Positions 1 through 11,915 of a stretch of DNA of 64,000 bases are shown here, one piece after another (positions within the stretch are counted from its first letter, which is position 1; each line of letters starts with the position of its first letter). Where the stretch lies: contig NC_066534.1 in assembly GCF_024679095.1 (NCBI RefSeq), forward strand, positions 17,044,663 to 17,108,662, given 5' to 3'. Source of the DNA: Eriocheir sinensis. Lineage: Eukaryota > Arthropoda > Malacostraca > Decapoda > Varunidae. Both the position numbers and the translations under genes were made by a program. Under the pieces are notes generated by a model. It was not told the origin of the DNA, ran no database searches, and saw nothing but the letters and a program-made list of their open reading frames with translations.

Positions 1-410
1 CTCTCTATCTCCCTCTCTACCTCCATCTCTCTCCCTGTTTCTCTCCACCTCTCTCCTTGCACATCCCTCCCTATCTCCTTCCTCTCCTTCCACCTCCATC
101 TCTCTCCCAATATCCTTCCATCGCTCTCCCTCCCTTTCTCCCTTTCTCCCTCCTACGAAGCTTCACTCCTGGCATCGAACTCTCGTCCCCCCGCGGCGAA
201 CACACACAGACAGTCAGCCAATGTCAACAACGCGGCCTGTCCTCCTCTGTGTCCCTGGCAATGGGCGGCCGCACGATCAACAACCCGCGTGGCCATCTAT
301 TGCAGGGACTTGGCGATGGGGATGGGGGAGTTGAGGGCGGTGGGAAGACCGGTGAGGCGGTGCGTAGGAGGTGGAGAGGGGGGTTAAGGGGGAGGGGAAG
401 AGGGGGAAAA

Positions 411-550
411 AGTTGGAAAGTTTCGTTTAGTCGGCGCAACATCTGTAGTCATATGCCGGAGAGACAGGAGGGGAAAGAATTATAGAAGTGAACAGATCCC
501 AGGAGACGGGACACAACCCCCGATTAATACCTGGTACCCATTCACTGCTG
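411..550 (-). repeat. Dispersed element, single-tail copy (inverted relative of 63440-63730)
   Basis: Reverse-complemented, this reads cagcagtgaatgggtacc, then a tract with tgtcccgtctcctgggatct, then a block ending ctctccggcatatga, then gttgcgccgactaaacgaaac. The same order occurs on the plus strand at 63440-63730. It has one copy of the 50-bp tail module, against four in the right-hand copy. I recall similar sequence as a common dispersed repeat in crab DNA, possibly SINE-like; that is memory, not a search. Confidence 0.75.
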
Positions 551-1019
551 GGGGAAGAAGGGGTTGAGGGGGTCTGCCATCTAGCCATCCGTTCATATAC
601 TGCCTTGAAATTATTGTCTTGAGATAGTGATGGAGGTGGTGGTGGAAAGCGGAAGAGAGGTTGCCATCTACCCCACCGTTGGTAGAAATTGTCGTACTCA
701 GAGCATATTATTTACCGGTTTCTGACGCCTAACTAATGCCAAGAAACATCAGGAATTAACTATTTTAACGATAACTATAAGTGAATCTCTTTATTGGGGT
801 CCACGAGACAGTTTTTGGGTCGGAAGTCGGTGAATATAAGAGGCTGAGTAAGACAATCTGGGAGCGTTGATCTTGCCATCCGTTCATCTAGTCGCTTGAA
901 GTAATGGTCATGATCGTGGAGTAACAGCGTTGTGTCTCATGATCGTCGCTGGAATGGTCTTTGGACGTCGAATTAAGAGGGAGTGAGGTAACCCATATGC
1001 TCATCTCAAAGTCTAACCT

Positions 1020-1300
1020 TCAATCTCTTTAAAATCCGTCTCATCCAGGTCTTGGCCATGAAGGAAGAGCCAATCTATTCATATTCAGTCTCTCATTGAT
1101 CCATCACGAAGGTCCTGGCCACAACGATCCAGCCTGTCCACTCCCTCAATGAATTACATCGAGGTCTTGGCCATGAAGGAAGAGCCAATCTATTCATATT
1201 CAGTCTCTCATTGATTCACCGTGAAGGTCCTGGCCACAATGATCCAGCCTGTCCACTCCCTCAAGAAACTACATCGAGGTCTCGGCCATGAAGTGTCAGA
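1020..1300. repeat. Tandem duplication, 115-bp unit, 2-2.3 copies
   Basis: 'ggtcttggccatgaag' or a close variant occurs at 1048, 1163 and 1278. 'gaagagccaatctattcata' and 'gatccagcctgtccactccc' recur between. A 49-bp local duplication ('gtttcttcgccgcg') follows near 1495 and 1544, and related 'ggccatgaag' words occur near 1650. Confidence 0.85.
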
Positions 1301-1991
1301 GGGGTTCACTTAATCTCTCACATCCCTCGTTCATGGTTTTGGCAGCGAGGTTAGAACTAATCCATCCAGAGACTTGGGAGCGCTGGCTGGGTCTTAGCAG
1401 CAAAATAGGAGCAAACAGAGATCTTAGAGTTTTCCATTGCGTTTATCTTTGGCCGCGCATGAAGAGAAGATCCCATTCAGTCAGTCCTTTGAGCGTTTCT
1501 TCGCCGCGGATTGAGAGCAAGGTCCATCCGAGTCCTTCAGAGAGTTTCTTCGCCGCGAACTGAGAGAAAAGTCAATCCATTTCCCGAGAGTGTCATTGGG
1601 ATGTTCCGATACCAAATTAAGAGCCAGTCCCTTCACGTCCAGCTCTCGGCCATGAAGTACGAGCGCACGCAGACCATCCAGTATAGAGATCCATTTATAT
1701 AAAGAGAGGATGAACACTGAAAGGAAGAACGAAAGATGGGAAGAATAGCAAGGAAAGTAGTTGGTCAGTGAGAGAACAGTGAGCAGGAAGAATATTGGTA
1801 GAGTGAAGAAAGGAAAAGAAATATAGGAAAGTGATAGGAAGGAAGGAAGGAAGGAAGATAGAAAAGTGAAAAAGGAGAGAAGATAGGAAGAAAGAAAAAA
1901 GACAAAGGAGGAAAGGATGGGCACTAAGAGGTAGAATGAGAAATAGGGGAAAATACCAAAAAAAGTAGGATAATGAAAGAAAAAAGCCTAC

Positions 1992-2096
<105 letters not shown>

Positions 2097-2499
2097 TTAG
2101 TGCAAATGGTAGGAAAGAAAAGAAATGAAGGAAGAAGAAAACTAAGGAAAGGAAGGACACTGAAGGGAAGAACGAAACAGGGAAACAATATCAAAGAAGA
2201 GAAAGAAAGTCCAGTATAAGGAAGGAGAGAAGTGAGACCGAGAAAGTCCATCAAAGCCTCTCGTCCTGTACTTTAAGAGCAAGCGAAGTCCAGTGAGTCA
2301 GTCAAGTCCAGTCCAGCCAGTTGTCAAGGGTCGGGGTGGCAGGTGAACGGTGGCACACACACTCGAAGGCGGAGATTTAGCCTTCGGAGACCCCTTCTGG
2401 AGGCCACTAATCTTGCGGCGCGGCGGCCAATCAAGTGCATCGCTCCGCTGTTGCCGAGTGGACGCAGCTGCTAACGGTGGCTTGTGGCCCTTAATGAAA

Positions 2500-2826
2500 T
2501 CCCCTTGTGGTGATGGGGGGGGGGTAATAGAGGTGATCGGGAAGTGGGGAAAATATAGGTGATGGGGATTTATGGGAACTGGGGTTGAGAGGGTGTGAGA
2601 GGTGATGGAGGTGACGGTTGTGGTGAAGGGGTGAACTGAGTGATGGGAATTTCAGAGAGAGGGGTGAAGGTGATGGGGGGTGAAGGAGGCAATAGGGGTG
2701 ATTCAGGGGGTAGAAAGGGGGTGGAGATGGGGGTGGAGGGGTGCAGCTGGGGTGAAAAGCGTGAGAGGTGAGGGGCAGCCAGGATGAAGAGAAGGGGTGA
2801 GGGGTGATATGGAGGTGAAGGGGGGT

Positions 2827-2914
<88 letters not shown>

Positions 2915-3010
2915 CGGTTTTAAGGGGAGAAAGGGGAGTGATGGGGAGAGGTTAAGAGGGGAGCCAAGGGTGGGGAGCCGGGGGGGAGAGGAGCCATTGA
3001 GGGGTGATCA
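2500..3010. other. G-rich (GGTGA-word) block with a (GA)n tract
   Basis: Dense 'ggtgatgg/ggggtgaa' words with many GGG runs, and a pure GA tract at about 2829-2904. G-quadruplex formation is possible on the plus strand. No gene seen. Confidence 0.7.
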
Positions 3011-3084
3011 GTGAGCCGTTGGAATGATTGCTTTACGATACGGCTCTTCAGGCTCACCTAAGTCTGGCGGGGAGGGTCTTGCGG

Positions 3085-3089
<5 letters not shown>

Positions 3090-3126
<37 letters not shown>
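3090..3126. repeat. (GT)n microsatellite
   Basis: Pure GT dinucleotide, about 37 bp. A GGA run (about 3258-3292) and a purine-rich block (3480-3960) without a recognisable gene follow it. Confidence 0.95.
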
Positions 3127-3127
<1 letters not shown>

Positions 3128-4075
3128 TGGGTAGTTTCTTGCGGTCATTAACAGCCTCGATTCATGGTGGCTTCCTGTAGTGTGATAGGAAAAATATATC
3201 TACACCGGAAAAAAAATGGAAAAAAAACAGAAAGGAGAATGAAAGGGAGGAGAGATGAAAGAAGGAGGAGGAGGAGGAGGAGGAGGAGGAGGAAGGAAGA
3301 TAGACAGGCAAGCAATCACAGGAGACACAGCACACCTCAGCAAGCATCACACCCAACTATGCTTCACCGACCTTCCCCTCCCTCCTTTCACCTCCCCTCC
3401 CCTTGCACCTCCCCCTCCACATTCCAGCTCCCTTCCTCCGGCACCTCTGTTATCACCTACCGCCCTGGGATGAAGCAGAGATAAGAAAAGTGACTGCAAG
3501 CAAGGGGGAAAGTCGAGAGAGGATGGGGAGGAAAAGAGAGAGAGAGGTGAGGAGGGAAACATGAAAGGGTGAGGGAAAACCGGGAGGGGATGCGGAGGAA
3601 AGGGGAGGGAAAGGAAAAGAGGAAAATATAATAAAAGCAAAGGGGAAAGCTGTGAGAGGAAGGGAAAGGAAGGGGAAAGTGGGAAACATGAAAGAGGAAG
3701 AGGGGAATGGCGGGGTATTTAACGGAGAGGGGAAAATGAATGGGGAAGTGGAAGAAAGGGGACGATAAAGAGGGAAAAGTGAGGAGGGAGAGGGGAATGG
3801 TAAAAAAAGAGAGGAGAATGGAAGGGAAGGGAAGGGAGGGGAAGGAAAGGGAAAGGGAGAGAAGGAAATGGGATGGAGGAGAGGGGGGGAGGGGAGGATA
3901 GGGGAGCAAGTATGGAGCAGAACACAACACAAAACAAGACTATTCATGTACAAGTGTTTTTCTTTCATCAACAGCCGTGAGTGTGTGCGTGTGTGCGTGC
4001 GTGCCGGGAGCGTCGATCGGTCGTAGCGGGCCCGACAACAGACCGACTAATCAGAGGCTTGTCGGAGTGGAATCT

Positions 4076-4077
<2 letters not shown>

Positions 4078-4129
<52 letters not shown>
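4078..4129. repeat. (GT)n microsatellite, ~52 bp
   Basis: Pure GT run. An imperfect CA-rich stretch follows at about 4250-4380. Confidence 0.95.
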
Positions 4130-4131
<2 letters not shown>

Positions 4132-4396
4132 ACAGTAGCCGTGGTTTATGGCGAGGTTGCTGTCCATATTTCATTTCCAACCTTGATTGATTTACTTTTA
4201 TTCCCTTTTCCAATCTTTTTCTAGATATACGTCAATTAATCTGTCCAACCGTACACACACACACGCACACACACACACAATACATATGTCTCACTCCAGG
4301 GATACAATACATACATACACACACATACACTCACATACACACATACACAGCGACAAACAGCTACACACACACGGACAGACAGGTAGACATAAGGTA

Positions 4397-5050
4397 AAAC
4401 ATAAGAAATCAACTAACTTAACCTAACCTTTCCTTTTCTCACATATCCAAGGCAACGAAGAAATGAGACAAGAAATATCGCTTTAGCTCTGTAGTGGATT
4501 TTATTAGGACACGGCCTGACCTCACCTAACCTTTTTCCTTTTTCGCATATTCAAAACCCACGAGATTTAGAGTCAAGATGCTTCACTTTAGGCCAGGCAA
4601 TCAACACCTTACCTGACCTAACCTTTTCCTTTCTCGCATATTCAAAACCGCGACATTCAGAGTCAAGATACTTCACTTTCGGCCAGTCAATCAACACCTT
4701 ACCTGACCTAACCTTTTTTCACTTCTTATATTCAGAACAACAAGGAGCAACGCCGTAGAGGGATGACCTAACCTGACGTGACCACCTTACCTGACCTAAC
4801 CTTTTTTCACTTCTTATATTCAGAACAACAAGGAGCAACGCCGTAGAGGGATGACCTAACCTGACGTGACCTGACCTAAAATAGCCTTTTCTCTTCTCGC
4901 ATATTCAGTGGAACGAGGAACTCCGTCGAAATATTTGGGCCCGTGGAGAGACGTATCAAATCCTATTCTTTCTTACTCTTTGTATATTTAGGATCACGAA
5001 GAATAGAGGCGAGAGCAATGACCTGACCTGACCTAACCTTTTCTCTCCTA
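4397..5050. repeat. Degenerate forerunner of the 150-bp array, 88-92-bp units
   Basis: Rich in 'acctgacctaacctttt'. 'cgcatattcaaaacc' repeats about 91 bp apart (4545 and 4636). A block containing 'cagaacaacaaggagcaacg' repeats exactly 88 bp apart (near 4696 and 4784). A partial 150-bp-type unit starts near 4901. Higher disorder than the array to its right, as expected at a satellite edge. Confidence 0.75.
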
Positions 5051-6160
5051 CTATATTCAGAGCCACAAAGAACTGAGTCGAAATATTTGACTTTGGACCT
5101 GTGGAGGGATAAATAAAGACCTAACATAAGTTTTACCTATCCTATTTTAGTTCGGGCCCAAGGAGAGATGACCTGACTTGACCTAAGCTTTTCCCTCCTC
5201 GCATATTCAGGGCCACAAGGAACTGAGTCGAAATATTGCCCTTTGGACCTGTGAAGGAATAAATCAAGACTCATCATAACCTTTACCTCTCCTATTTCAG
5301 TTTGGGCCCAAGAAGAGATGACCTGACTTGACCTAAGCTTTTCTCTCCTCGCATATTCAGGGCCACAAAGAACTGAGTCGAAATATTGCCCTTTGGACCC
5401 GTGAAGGAATAAATCAAGACCCATCATAACCTTTACCTGTTCTATTTTAGTTTGGGCCCAAGGAGAGATGACCTGACCTGACCTAAGCTCTTCCCTCCTC
5501 GCATATTCAGGGCCACAATGAACTGAGTCGAAATATTTCCCTTTGGACTCATGAAGGGATAAATCAAGACCTCACATAACCTTTACCTTTCCTATTTCAG
5601 TTTGGGCCCAAGGAGAGATGACATGACCTGACCTAAGCTTTTCTTTCCTCGCATATTCAGGGCCACAATGAACTGAGTCGAAATATTTCACTTTGGACTC
5701 ATGAAGGGATAAATCAAGACCTCACATAACCTTTACCTTTCCTATTTCAGTTTGGGCCCAAGGAGAGATGACCTGATTTGACCTAAGATTTTCCCTCCTC
5801 GCATATTCAGTGGAACGAAGAACTGAGTCGAGATATTTCACTCTGGACTCATGGAGGGATAAATCAAGACCTCACATAACCTTTACCTTTCCTATTTCAG
5901 TTTGGGCCCAAGGAGAGATGACCTGACCTGACCTAAGCTTTTCCCTCCTCGCATATTCAGGGCCACAATGAACTGAGTCGAAATATTTCACTTTGGACTC
6001 ATGGAGGGATAAATCAAGACCTCACATAACCTTTACCTTTCCTATTTCAGTTTGGGCCCAAGGAGAGATGACCTGACCTGACCTAAGCTTTTCTCTCCTC
6101 GCATATTCAATGAAACGAAGAAATGAGTGGAAATATTTCACTCTGGGCCGTGGAGGGATA
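5051..6160. repeat. Satellite-like array, 150-bp unit, about 7.4 copies
   Basis: The anchor 'atattca' falls at 5053, 5203, 5353, 5503, 5653, 5803, 5953 and 6103, so every step is 150 bp. Each unit has 'gaactgagtcgaaatatt', 'ggataaatcaagac', 'cctttacct', 'gtttgggcccaaggagag' and 'atgacctgacctgaccta'. Copies differ by scattered substitutions. The last unit breaks off near 6160 into unrelated GC-rich sequence. The unit carries TTAGG/TCAGG-like words and overlapping AGGTCA half-sites. Confidence 0.92.
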
Positions 6161-6238
6161 AATCAAAGGTCTCCCGAGGCGGTGAGTAATGCCGGCGTGA
6201 GTCCCAGGGGCGCCGCAGAGCATTGTAAACAGACCCTA

Positions 6239-6244
6239 CCCTCC

Positions 6245-6279
<35 letters not shown>

Positions 6280-6292
6280 CTCCTCCTCCTCC
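6239..6292. repeat. (TCC)n microsatellite, imperfect
   Basis: TCC triplets with TTCC interruptions, immediately right of the GC-rich break after the 150-bp array. Confidence 0.9.
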
Positions 6293-6339
6293 CACGGGTA
6301 CTTCTCACGCTAGACACCGGTTTCTTTCTTCTTTGGATA

Positions 6340-7783
6340 TATATGAGTCTTCCCTTCATGTGGGTTGTTGTTGTGGAGGTTGATTTGTGTTTTCTGATCT
6401 TCCGTGTCGTGTTTTTTTTTTTCTTTATTTTCTTTGGTGGTATATTATCGTTTTTTGGACGGTACGATATTCTTCAGTCTACTGCTTGTGATTTTTTATA
6501 TTTTTTTTTTCTCATCTATTTTGTGTTTTGGTTTGTTTTCCTTCACCGATTTTTGCGCATTCCTGTAAATTACATCATTATACTTTTTTTTAATTGAGTC
6601 TGGCGTATTTTTTTTATCTTTTAAGTTTTCTTTTTACAACAAGAGTCCGCTAATCACTGCGCCTGTGTAAGAGAGTATAGATGTGTACACGATTCTCCTT
6701 TTTTACTCTCTACGTTAGTTTGTTTATTTCCTTTCTTTATTTCTCATTCGTCACTTTATTTACTTTCAAATACGTCACTAATCTGTCTTTAAATATAAAT
6801 GCTTTGTTTCTTTCCAGTTCAGTGTTTTCTTCCCTTTAATATACAGCATTTTCCTTTTCAGTATTTTTAAGGTTATTTCGGCATTTCATTTACTTTCGAA
6901 TACGTCATTAACCTGTCTTTAAATATAAATGCTTTGTTTCTTTCAGTTCAGTGTTTTTTTTTCCCTTTTGTATACAGCATTTTCCTTTTCAGTATTTTTG
7001 AAGGTTATTTCTTTGCCATGCCTTCTCATCTACTTTCCAATGAACTCTTCGTCTCCTCAGAATAAAATGCTCCACTGGTTTGTTTGTGCTTCTCCTGCCC
7101 TTTCCCTTTGGCGTTTCCTCTTTGAAATACAACATTCTTCTTTTAAAATAAATTTCCGTGGTTGTTAGTTTAGTCTGTGTTCTTTTTTTCCTTTTTTTAT
7201 TTCCAGTTTTGGGTTTTGATTTCCTGGTTGCGTTCTCTTTTTATTCCTTACTTATTTTCTTTTTTGTTTTGGTTTCTTTTTTTTCTTCCACTTATATATT
7301 TTTCTTTTTACCTCTACTTGTTTTTTTTCTTTTTTTCATTTGGCGTTTTGACTTTCCTGGTTTCTTTCTTTCTTTCTATCTTTCTTTCTTTTTTTATATC
7401 CTTTCTTTTTGGTTCTTTTTATCTTTAACTTTTTTTTATCTATTTTCTCTTATCACTCATTTTAACTCTTTTTTTCCATTTGGTGTTTTGACATAATATT
7501 TCGTTTTCTTAATTTTTTTCTCTTCCTTCTCTCTTCTTTTTCTTTCTTTTTGTCTTCTAGTTATTTTCATCATTCTCATATTTCTTTTCAATTTCTAACT
7601 CTTTTATTTTTTTCTTTCCCATATGACTTTCTGATTTCCTTCTTTCAATCTTCCTTTCTTTTTTTCTTCCTTTTTTAGTTCGTTTTATCTTCAACTTTCC
7701 TTTATTTATATTCTTTTTTTTAACTCTGCTGGCTTTTTTTTTCTCTTTTAGCGTTCTGACTCCTTTCCTTCCTTCTTTATTTG

Positions 7784-7788
<5 letters not shown>
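6340..7788. other. T-rich low-complexity stretch, no gene seen
   Basis: Mostly T with C and short A/G interruptions; apart from the 130-bp duplication it holds TTTC and TTTTA runs. Frames are leucine/phenylalanine/serine-rich by composition only. A possible fragment of the 'cagctcaaggg' element lies near 6640. Confidence 0.6.
6750..7030. repeat. Tandem duplication, ~130-bp unit in T-rich sequence
   Basis: 'aatacgtca' occurs at 6769 and 6899. In both copies it is followed by 'tgtctttaaatataaatgct', 'ttcagtgtttt' and 'acagcattttccttttcag'. It sits in a T-rich stretch (about 6340-7780) in which I see no gene. Confidence 0.8.
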
Positions 7789-7819
<31 letters not shown>

Positions 7820-8004
7820 GATTGGTCGGTTGCCTTTTGTAGCGGAGCGGGCGCGCCGAGGCAACGCCCACAAAGGAAGCCCCAGACAATTACAACACAG
7901 CGCCGTAAATTTTCCTCTTGTCTTCCTCTCCGTCGCTCTATCTTTCCTTTTCCTTTCAGAAGAAGAAGTTTACCGCGAAAAGTCGATTCTTGGCTGTCTT
8001 CTAT

Positions 8005-8071
<67 letters not shown>
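7789..8071. repeat. Two (CT)n tracts flanking a GC-richer island
   Basis: CT runs at about 7789-7815 and 8008-8071. The 190 bp between include 'gcggagcgggcgcgccgagg', CpG-rich and not repetitive; no function recognised. Confidence 0.85.
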
Positions 8072-8075
<4 letters not shown>

Positions 8076-8503
8076 ATCTCTTTATCTCTTTATTTATCTA
8101 TTTCTCTGTAGTCTCATGTCAACAGAGGTATTCGATCACGTCTAACAATATAAATTCTAACCTCTTCCGAACCTTTAAAGACCAAAATATATCATGTAAT
8201 TCTTTTCATTTTCAACTTTTTATAATTATTTTCTTGTTTTGACTCTCGTGGCCCTCCCGCACCCTCACTACCTTCTCTTCCTTTCCCGGCGCTTCCTCCC
8301 CTCTCCCTCTCTCCCTGCCTCCTGTGATAGACGGCCACGCACTCCCTCATCTAAATATATTAATGGTAATGTCTGATGAGAATGATGCATGGCTCGCTTC
8401 CACTCCTCCTCCTCCTCCTTCGTTTTATTCTATTCGTTCTTTCACAGGTTTTCTTTTTCTATTTATATTCGCCTTCTTGCATGCACTGTTCACTCTTTAC
8501 AGT

Positions 8504-8568
8504 TGAGTTTTTTTTGTTTTATTTATTTTTATCAGGAGGCAGCTCAAGGTAACCATTAAAACCCTTCA
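8504..8568 (+). repeat. Truncated 'cagctcaaggg' element
   Basis: T-rich start followed by 'atcaggaggcagctcaaggtaacc'. Only the head of the element is recognisable; the right part is unlike the fuller copies. Confidence 0.45.
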
Positions 8569-8680
8569 GTCCATCATCAAATACAAATGTTATCGACTTA
8601 AACACACAACGCAGAATCTCTTCACCTTCGTCTTTATAACAACATTCAGGGGCCACATTATCAAACGCCTCGCCGCTTAC

Positions 8681-8999
8681 ACACTCACGTTTGACAAGGA
8701 TTTCGTAGGAGTTTGGGGCATTTCCAGAGGTACTTTTATGACCCTGGTGTTAGTTTGACCCTTAAGTACTATGAACGTGAAAAACACTCATGAAAAACAG
8801 ATCAATCACATATTCGGCCTTTAAAAGTAGTTCACGTGAGAGATGACAAGGATTTCGTAGGAGTTTTGGGCATTTCCAGAGGTACTTCTATGAACCTGGT
8901 GTTGGTTTGACCCTTCTTCTGTACTATGAACGTGAAAAACACTCATGAAAAACAGATCAATCACCTATTCGGATTTTAAAAGTAGTTCACGTGACAGGT
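8681..8999 (-). repeat. Two tandem copies (152-bp period) of a dispersed repeat
   Basis: The word 'acaaggatttcgtaggag' recurs 152 bp apart, and each copy continues through 'ggtacttytatga' and 'aaaacagatcaatcac' to 'aaaagtagttcacgtga'. The reverse complement matches a single plus-strand copy at 43543-43700, including 'ccagggtcataaaa' and 'ctacgaaa.ccttgtcaaa'. It is a dispersed family with no coding potential. Confidence 0.75.
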
Positions 9000-9303
9000 G
9001 GAAGCTGAATCTTCAATGGCAAGGGTTCAGTTATGCTCAATAGGCTCAACTTCCTGCGATCTGAACACTAACTGTCTAAATGAGCAGCAACCGTTCTTAA
9101 GAGCATCATAAAACACAACTAATATGCGGGTATCTACGCCACACAACGCACTGAAGCAACCATCTCGCCTTTAACGTCGCCTATGTAGCAGTCTCTCTCC
9201 TTTAGGTAACAGATAGCGAGTGCGTTGAAGAAGTCTTGACCCTTACACAACACGATTGCCTGGAACGCTTTTATTACTGCGGGGACTAGGTTTGTTTATC
9301 TTA

Positions 9304-9352
9304 GCACACACACACACACACACACACACGCCCTCCCACACACACACACACA
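9304..9352. repeat. (CA)n microsatellite, interrupted
   Basis: Two CA runs separated by a 'gccctcc' interruption; a GTT-rich stretch follows to about 9485. Confidence 0.95.
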
Positions 9353-9574
9353 CACGTTCTCTGATCCTGTTGTTTTGTTCGGCTGTTTTTATGTTGTTTT
9401 TGGTGTTGACTCCGTTGTTAGCGTTGTTAAGTGCCGATGGTTTGCTGTTGTTGTTGTTGGTGGTGTTGTTGGTGTTGTTCTTTGTTTTATAGACATCTCT
9501 CCTGTTTTGTTTTCCATTACGACTTTATGAGAAACTAAGGCAGATAAATTGTGAGTAGGAGAGAGAGTAAGGGA

Positions 9575-10590
9575 TGAAGAATGATTGCAAAAAGAAAGGG
9601 AAGGGGAAGGAGAAAGGGTAGAAGGATTGTAAGAAGGAAGGGAAGGGGTGGGAGGTAGAGGGCGTTTCAGGGAAAGGAGAAAGGGAAGAAGAAGGATTGC
9701 AAGAAGACAGAGATGGGGTGGGAGGTAGAGGGCGTTGCAGGGGAAGGAGAAAGGGAAGAAAAAGGATTGCAAGAGGAAAGGAAAGGGGTGGGAGGTAGAG
9801 GGGGTTTCAGGGGAAGGAGAAAGGGAAGAAGAAGGAATGCAAGAAGACAGAGATGGGGTGGGAGGTAGAGGGTGTTTCAGGGGAAGGAGAAAGGGAAGAA
9901 GAAGGACCGCAAGAAGAAAGGAAATAGGAGGGAGGTAGAGGGGGGTTCAGAGGAAGGAGAAGGGAAGAAGGATTGCAAGAAGGAAGGAAAGGGGAAGGAG
10001 GTAGAGGGGGGTTTCAGAGGAAGGAGAAAGGGAAGAAGGATTGCAAGAAGAAAGGGGAGGGAGGTAGAGGGGGGTTTCAGGGGAAGGAGAAAGGGAAGAA
10101 GAAGGATTGCAAGAAGAAAGGAAAGGGGAGGGAGGTAGAGGGCGTTGCAGGGGAAGGAGAAAGGGAAGAAGAAGGACCGCAAGAAGAAAGGAAATAGGAG
10201 GGAGGTAGAGGGGGGTTCAGTGGAAGGAGAAAGGGAAGAAGAAGGATTGCAAGAAGGAAGGAAAGGGGAGGGAGGTAGAGGGGGGTTTCAGTGGAAGGAG
10301 AAAGGGAAGAAAAAGGATTGCAAGAGGAAAGGAAAGGGGTGGGAGGCAGAGGGCGTTGCAGGGGAAGGAGAAAGGGAAGAAGAAGGATTGCAAGAAGACA
10401 GAGATGGGGTGGGAGGTAGAGGGGGTTTCAGGGGAAGGAAAAAGGGAAGAAGAAGGATTGCAAGAAGGAAGGAAAGGGGAGGGAGGTAGAGGGGGGTTTC
10501 AGGGGAAGGAGAAAGGGAAGAAGGATTGCAAGAAGAAAGGGGAGGGAGGTAGAGGGGGGTTTCAGGGGGAGGAGAAAGGGATACAGAGAG
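9575..10590. repeat. Minisatellite, 70-bp unit, about 14 copies
   Basis: A purine-rich unit with 'aaggattgcaagaag', 'ggtgggaggtagaggg' and 'tttcaggggaaggagaaagg'. The anchor 'aggattg' or a close variant falls at 9623, 9693, 9763, 9833 and 9903 (70 bp). Later units are shortened by a few to about 13 bp. Open frames of lysine/glycine-rich peptides arise because there are no T-containing stops; they are not genes. Confidence 0.9.
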
Positions 10591-11249
10591 GGTTACAGGA
10601 AAGGAGGGAAAAAGGGGAGGAAAGAGAGAGGGTATAAGAACGTTCCACGCGATGCAGCTATAACAACCAATGCTAAATACTTCTCGTTTTCTTAAGTCTT
10701 ACCTCTCCTGACACCCTCCCGTTCCCAGTCTTTCTCTCTGTCTCTTATCTCTCACCCATCCTAGTATCTTATCCATCCACAGACTTCCTTCTTGTGTTCT
10801 GTTAAGTATCGCCGTATATATGACAATTTTAAAAAGAAGCAACCATCAGTCATTTAAAAGTCCCTCTTGATCTCTTTAAACCTCTTCTCACACAATGTTT
10901 CTTTCTTTCTCTTTTGCTTTTCTCCCACTTATCCATCCTCATCCTTTCCTTTTCCACCTCTGCATTCGCGTATACAGAGGTTATCGACAGGATCCACCCA
11001 ACAAGCGATCAATTCTCCTCCTCCTCCTCTTCTTCCTCCTCCCCACTAACTCTCTCCCTTATCGCCCCCTCATCGCCGCGCCTGGCTTCTGTTATCCCCT
11101 TATCCCCCTTCTCTATAGACAGCGTTTTAATGGACATTCTAACGGCGATCACCTCCCCTCCTGTGTTGGCTGCGGCGGTGGTGATGGCGGCGGGGGAGTT
11201 TCTTAGCTCTTTACTACTGTACTGTTTGTGTGTTGTTTATGTGCCTTGT

Positions 11250-11475
11250 GTAAGAGTCAACCAGAGCCATCCAGTCACCCACAGTCAATCAGTCAGTCAC
11301 CTAAAGCTCAACAGTCATCCAGTCAACCACAATCAATCAGTCAACCATTCAGTCATCTAAAGTTCACTATAGTTACCCAGTCAACCACAGTCAAATCAGT
11401 CAGTCACCTAAAGCTCAACAGTCATCCAGTCAACCACAATCAACCCGTCAACCACTCAGTCATCTAAAGTTCAGC
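11250..11475. repeat. Tandem duplication, 107-bp unit, built from AGTCA words
   Basis: 'agtcacctaaagctcaacag' occurs at 11295 and 11402, each followed by 'tcatccagtcaaccacaatc'. Each unit is itself made of degenerate 'cagtca/caatcagtca' words. The same AGTCAA theme continues to about 11615 without a clear long period. Confidence 0.8.
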
Positions 11476-11700
11476 AATTATAAAGAGTCAAAATAATTTA
11501 ATCAACCGAAGGCAAGCGGAGTCAACAGAGGCCAAGCAGAGTCAACCCAGGGCAAGAACAGTCAAGCCAAGTCAAGAAGAGTCAAACCAGATCAAGCAGA
11601 GTCAACCGTAGTCAACCAATCTTTAGTAACACACACACAAAAGTAAAACAGACATAGAGACAAAAAGAGATAGACGATTCAGGGGTAAAGGAAATAAATG

Positions 11701-11703
<3 letters not shown>

Positions 11704-11778
<75 letters not shown>
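11704..11778. repeat. (CA)n microsatellite, ~75 bp
   Basis: Pure CA run abutting the GC-rich island at 11779. Confidence 0.97.
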
Positions 11779-11780
<2 letters not shown>

Positions 11781-11915
11781 CCCCGTCCTGGGTGACCCGC
11801 CGCGAGGTTGTGTCATCGCCGCGGGTTTACATCATCATAAAGCCGCGGCCCAGAAACATTAGGGAGCCTTTTTCCGCGTCTAATTCCGAGCGACGCGCCG
11901 ACGAGACGTAGGACG
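11779..11915. other. GC/CpG-rich non-repetitive island
   Basis: About 135 bp of CpG-rich sequence between a (CA)n tract and a (GGA)n run. It contains the self-complementary word gccgcggc (11842-11849) and a near match, gccgcggg, at 11818-11825, separated by the AT-rich 'tttacatcatcataaa'. No open frame or splice signals I can support. A conserved non-coding element is possible but unproven. Confidence 0.35.

Noticed and set aside
170..330. B-box-like 'gagttcgatgcc' on the minus strand near 165-185, considered as a tRNA or SINE head
   Set aside because: No A box or cloverleaf could be found at the right distance; kept only as unexplained GC-rich sequence.
9575..10590. Repeated spacing considered as a CRISPR-like array
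   Set aside because: Units are head-to-tail with no unique spacers, in a eukaryotic context; it is a minisatellite.
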